This document shows, piece after piece, positions 62,063 to 64,000 of a stretch of 64,000 bases of DNA (positions within the stretch are counted from its first letter, which is position 1; each line of letters begins with the position of its first letter). The stretch spans positions 1 through 64,000 of IMG/VR virus record IMGVR_UViG_3300042471_000228, one strand, 5' to 3'. The stretch comes from a virus. The position numbers and the translations under genes are program-made. The notes under the pieces are model-generated. The model saw only the letters and a program-made list of their open reading frames with translations, was not told the origin of the DNA and did no database searches.

Positions 62063-62488
62063 TTATTTCAAGAAAATTAACTTGTATTTAGTACTGTTAA
62101 TCAATGACTTAATCTCATCGATTGTGTTTATGATCTCTGAATGTTCACACATATCCTGAACCTTATTGCACATGTCATAAAGACCACGAAGATAAGTAAC
62201 ACATTCTTCCGGAGTACTACATTTTGCTAGTTCAGCTGATGTAGGAAATTCTAGTAACTTCTCACTAAGACCTTGCCATTGTTCAGCAAGACTATCAGCA
62301 AAGTCACCAACTTCATCATAAAATGCACCCATTGTCATGTGTGCTGAATAACTTGTTGTTTTTAAATGTGCGATATGAATTTTAGTTACTCCATTTAGTA
62401 ACTCAAATGTAAGAGCTGTGATAGCTCCCGTCATTTGTTTCATTGCATTTCCGGTAGCTCCACCACCTTCAATTTTCAATTGTCTCAT
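62063..62488 (-). CDS. Ferritin/Dps-like protein (DUF5856 type)
   Basis: The 141-residue all-helical protein carries H-I-A-H-L-K-T-T-S-Y-S-A-H-M-T-M-G-A-F-Y followed by D-E-V-G-D-F-A-D-S-L-A-E-Q-W-Q-G. The H-x-x-T-x-S-[YF]-x-x-H...D-x-x-D-x-x-A-E-x-x-x-G pattern resembles Dps and related four-helix proteins and the phage family DUF5856. Dps proteins oxidise and store iron and protect DNA. The phage versions have no proven activity. It lies between a conserved 235-residue protein and the abundant structural gene, so it may be virion-associated. The family name is from memory of the pattern. Confidence 0.65.
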   Translation of the reverse strand: MRQLKIEGGGATGNAMKQMTGAITALTFELLNGVTKIHIAHLKTTSYSAHMTMGAFYDEVGDFADSLAEQWQGLSEKLLEFPTSAELAKCSTPEECVTYLRGLYDMCNKVQDMCEHSEIINTIDEIKSLINSTKYKLIFLK

Positions 62489-62490
62489 TA

Positions 62491-63198
62491 TTAACTATTT
62501 TCTTGTACTGATTGTTGGGATACTTGATATTGAGTCATGTATTCAATATCTCCGGAAAGAATGTTAACCGCAGCATCTACTAGAATCTCAGCAATATCAT
62601 CTTTAAATTCACAAAGTACATCTGTTGTAGACTGGGTTGTTGTATAAGGATCTACACATCCATTTAATTCCACAAAAGTAGGAAGTCTATAATACATGAG
62701 TTTAACCTCATGCATTTCAAAATCATTGTTTGTATAGATACGAACTTTGTTACCTACTAGGGTACAGAAGGTTTCTCCCCATTCAAAACTAGGTTTTTTT
62801 AACTCGTCTGATAGGAGTAATGGAACATTCTCTTCCTCTGCAAGGTATGTAATAGTCATTGCCATAGGATTGTCACAACAACCTTTATTAGCATGACCAT
62901 TAATACGTTTAAAGAATAAGTAATCTGCAGGAAGATCATCAGACTCCATATAAAGATCTTTCTTTTTTAGAGTTACGTTCTTTTCCTTTAGTAATCTTTG
63001 CAAGTCATCAATGCGCATTTTAGTTTGCTCATCACCAGTTTTGGTGATATTTACACCTTGTACTTGACGACGTATCCACTCTACTTGAGCTTTATTAAAT
63101 GCTTCAACGATCTGCCAACATTGTAGATTGTCATAATCCTGACTATCTAACTTGTTCAGACGTTGTTTAATTTTTAACTGTAGAGTAGTGTTATTCAT
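62491..63198 (-). CDS. Conserved head/neck-region protein (235 residues)
   Basis: The protein starts with helices L-K-I-K-Q-R-L-N-K-L-D-S-Q-D-Y-D-N-L-Q-C-W-Q-I-V-E-A-F-N-K-A-Q-V-E-W-I-R-R. A D-L-P-A-D-Y-L-F-F-K-R segment and a beta-rich C-terminal half with M-Y-Y-R-L-P follow. This layout (helical start, then the D-L-P-x-D-[YF] turn and beta strands) is seen in phage head-tail connector or ring proteins of Bacteroidota phages. It lies between the basic small proteins and the ferritin-like gene. The role is inferred from neighbours and pattern only. Confidence 0.55.
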   Translation of the reverse strand: MNNTTLQLKIKQRLNKLDSQDYDNLQCWQIVEAFNKAQVEWIRRQVQGVNITKTGDEQTKMRIDDLQRLLKEKNVTLKKKDLYMESDDLPADYLFFKRINGHANKGCCDNPMAMTITYLAEEENVPLLLSDELKKPSFEWGETFCTLVGNKVRIYTNNDFEMHEVKLMYYRLPTFVELNGCVDPYTTTQSTTDVLCEFKDDIAEILVDAAVNILSGDIEYMTQYQVSQQSVQENS

Positions 63199-63200
63199 GA

Positions 63201-63389
63201 TTACTTACGTTTTTTTACAGCTCCTCCTTTCTTCATAGAGGACTTCTTTGCACCGACAATTCTATCAGCTGCTGTAGGTTTAGGATTATTATCCACACCT
63301 GCTTTTACTGAAAGCATTCCGAAAGATGTAGACCCACCAGATTTCATTTTCTTCATGGATCCACCACATTGCATACATTTCTTTTTCAT
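63201..63389 (-). CDS. 62-residue basic protein with C-terminal K-K-G-G-A-V-K-K-R-K
   Basis: It starts M-K-K-K-C-M-Q-C-G-G-S-M-K-K-M-K-S-G-G and has one short non-repetitive middle (S-V-K-A-G-V-D-N-N-P-K-P-T-A-A-D-R-I-V-G). Three Gly-Gly motifs follow basic residues or Cys. The ending matches that of the 75-residue protein at 2403-2630. C-x-x-C may bind zinc. It is probably a small packaged protein; no family name is known to me. Confidence 0.65.
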   Translation of the reverse strand: MKKKCMQCGGSMKKMKSGGSTSFGMLSVKAGVDNNPKPTAADRIVGAKKSSMKKGGAVKKRK

Positions 63390-63391
63390 AA

Positions 63392-63535
63392 TTATTTATT
63401 TTTTGCGATTCGTTTTAAAGTTTTAGCAAGTGCTTTCCTCTTAGGAGTACACGTAGGTTTAGTCATTGGAGTACAATAACCCTTGTGTTCTGGGTTGATT
63501 GCTTTTTGAATCCATTTTTTATCTTTCTTCGCCAT
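63392..63535 (-). CDS. 47-residue basic protein starting M-A-K-K-D-K-K-W-I-Q-K-A-I
   Basis: The frame runs from ATG 63535-63533 to TAA 63394-63392. The W-I-Q-K-A-I start is familiar from very small basic proteins encoded next to phage structural genes. A C-T-P-M-T-K-P-T-C-T-P-K segment has two cysteines, and the C-terminal helix is Lys/Ala/Leu-rich. It is likely a DNA- or capsid-associated minor protein. Confidence 0.65.
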   Translation of the reverse strand: MAKKDKKWIQKAINPEHKGYCTPMTKPTCTPKRKALAKTLKRIAKNK

Positions 63536-63541
63536 AGTGTT

Positions 63542-63793
63542 TTAACACTTCCATTTACGGAGTGACTTATTAATTCTGCTGTTAGGATCATTAGCTGTCT
63601 TAGATGAGGTATTCTTCTTCTTCATACCTTCCATTCTAGCACAGAATGATCTCTTTCTAGGACCACCTTCTGGTTGTGGTGCTTTTAAATCTGAACCAGG
63701 ATTCTGTCTTTCATAAGACTTTCTTCCTTTTTCATTAAGACCACCAGAAGGTGACTTACCAGCTTTACGAGTCCATGCAGCAGATTTCGCCAT
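63542..63793 (-). CDS. DUF6321-like small basic protein
   Basis: The 83-residue protein has W-T-R-K-A-G-K-S-P-S-G-G-L-N-E-K-G-R-K-S-Y, P-G-S-D-L-K-A-P, R-S-F-C-A-R-M-E-G-M-K and D-P-N-S-R-I-N-K-S-L-R-K-W-K-C. I recognise this as the DUF6321 family of short basic phage proteins, often found in structural regions of Bacteroidota and other phages. Function is unknown. The high charge and two Cys suggest a nucleic-acid or capsid contact. Its ATG overlaps the upstream stop by one base (TAATG). Confidence 0.8.
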   Translation of the reverse strand: MAKSAAWTRKAGKSPSGGLNEKGRKSYERQNPGSDLKAPQPEGGPRKRSFCARMEGMKKKNTSSKTANDPNSRINKSLRKWKC

Positions 63794-63939
63794 TACTTCT
63801 TTTTCTTACGCATTAGCATTTTCTCGCGCTTCTCTTCTTTCTTACCCTCAGTCTTTTCATGCTTCATAGCAGCAGACTTAGAAGAATAGCGCTCTTCTGC
63901 TTTAGTACCTTTGTACTCAATGATCTTTTTCTTTTTCAT
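63793..63939 (-). CDS. 48-residue Lys/Glu-rich protein
   Basis: The frame runs from ATG 63939-63937 to TAA 63795-63793. The protein begins K-K-K-K-I-I-E-Y-K-G-T-K-A-E-E-R-Y-S-S-K-S-A-A-M-K-H-E and ends M-L-M-R-K-K-K-K. It is one long charged helix. It sits in the same series of small basic genes and shares a TAATG junction with the DUF6321-like gene. No function is assigned. Confidence 0.65.
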   Translation of the reverse strand: MKKKKIIEYKGTKAEERYSSKSAAMKHEKTEGKKEEKREKMLMRKKKK

Positions 63940-63940
63940 A

Positions 63941-64000
63941 TTACAATCCTTCTAAAAATTCAGTTGTTAAATCTTCCCATTCTCCAACACTATTATATTT
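63941..64000 (-). CDS. C-terminal end of a gene that continues beyond the window
   Basis: Nineteen codons are open to the window edge and end at TAA (63943-63941), one base before the next ATG. The visible residues are acidic (G-E-W-E-D-L-T-T-E-F-L-E-G-L). By position it belongs to the head-gene region; nothing more can be said. Confidence 0.55.
   Translation of the reverse strand, partial: KYNSVGEWEDLTTEFLEGL

Overview
This window looks like a large late-gene segment of a tailed phage of the crAss-like group (Crassvirales), and the host is inferred to be in Bacteroidota. Four things support this. A 3342-residue virion-type RNA polymerase carries a G-G-D-F-D-I-D-K catalytic loop. It sits in a run of giant virion proteins in crAss-like order (ring/tail proteins, muzzle-like protein, internal cargo, polymerase). 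The DNA is AT-rich and start codons lack Shine-Dalgarno sites but often have A-rich leaders. All large frames are intact under the standard code, so stop-codon reassignment is not needed. No tRNA, CRISPR array, integrase or IS element was seen.

Layout. Positions 1-1362 (+ strand) are the end of the opposite, probably early, block: the acidic end of a protein that starts outside the window, a DUF1599-like protein, and a MazG-like nucleotide pyrophosphohydrolase. A bidirectional hairpin terminator at about 1403-1440 separates it from a minus-strand block that fills the rest of the window. Reading that block in its direction of transcription, from 64000 down: small basic proteins (63.2-64 kb); a conserved 235-residue protein and a ferritin-like DUF5856-type protein; an abundant-type structural protein (60.4-62.0 kb, major capsid candidate) with its own terminator; a cysteine-rich appendage cluster (53.7-60.3 kb) that includes a seven-Asp-box/vWA adhesin; a terminator and candidate promoter near 53.65 kb; ring/hub-type proteins and a 1732-residue muzzle-like protein (46.2-53.6 kb); a 2258-residue multi-domain cell-wall enzyme; three internal virion proteins (31.1-39.4 kb); and three giant proteins (6.6-31.2 kb) carrying the RNA polymerase, a RecB/Cas4-like nuclease domain, a nucleotidyltransferase domain and zincin domains. 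Two short fibre-like proteins with the same N-terminus follow, then an overlapping lysis cassette (2.8-5.6 kb), more tiny basic proteins, and a free-standing GIY-YIG homing endonuclease at the block boundary.

How they may work together (inference). The muzzle/ring proteins form the tail and the fibre/vWA proteins contact the host. The 2258-residue protein opens the envelope. The giant proteins are probably packaged and ejected with the DNA, bringing a polymerase for early transcription plus nuclease and nucleotidyltransferase activities. Several virion proteins share short Gly-Gly motifs, most clearly three near-identical 18-residue linkers between enzyme domains of the 2258-residue protein. 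These could be processing or packaging signals, and they are the most system-like undescribed pattern in the window.
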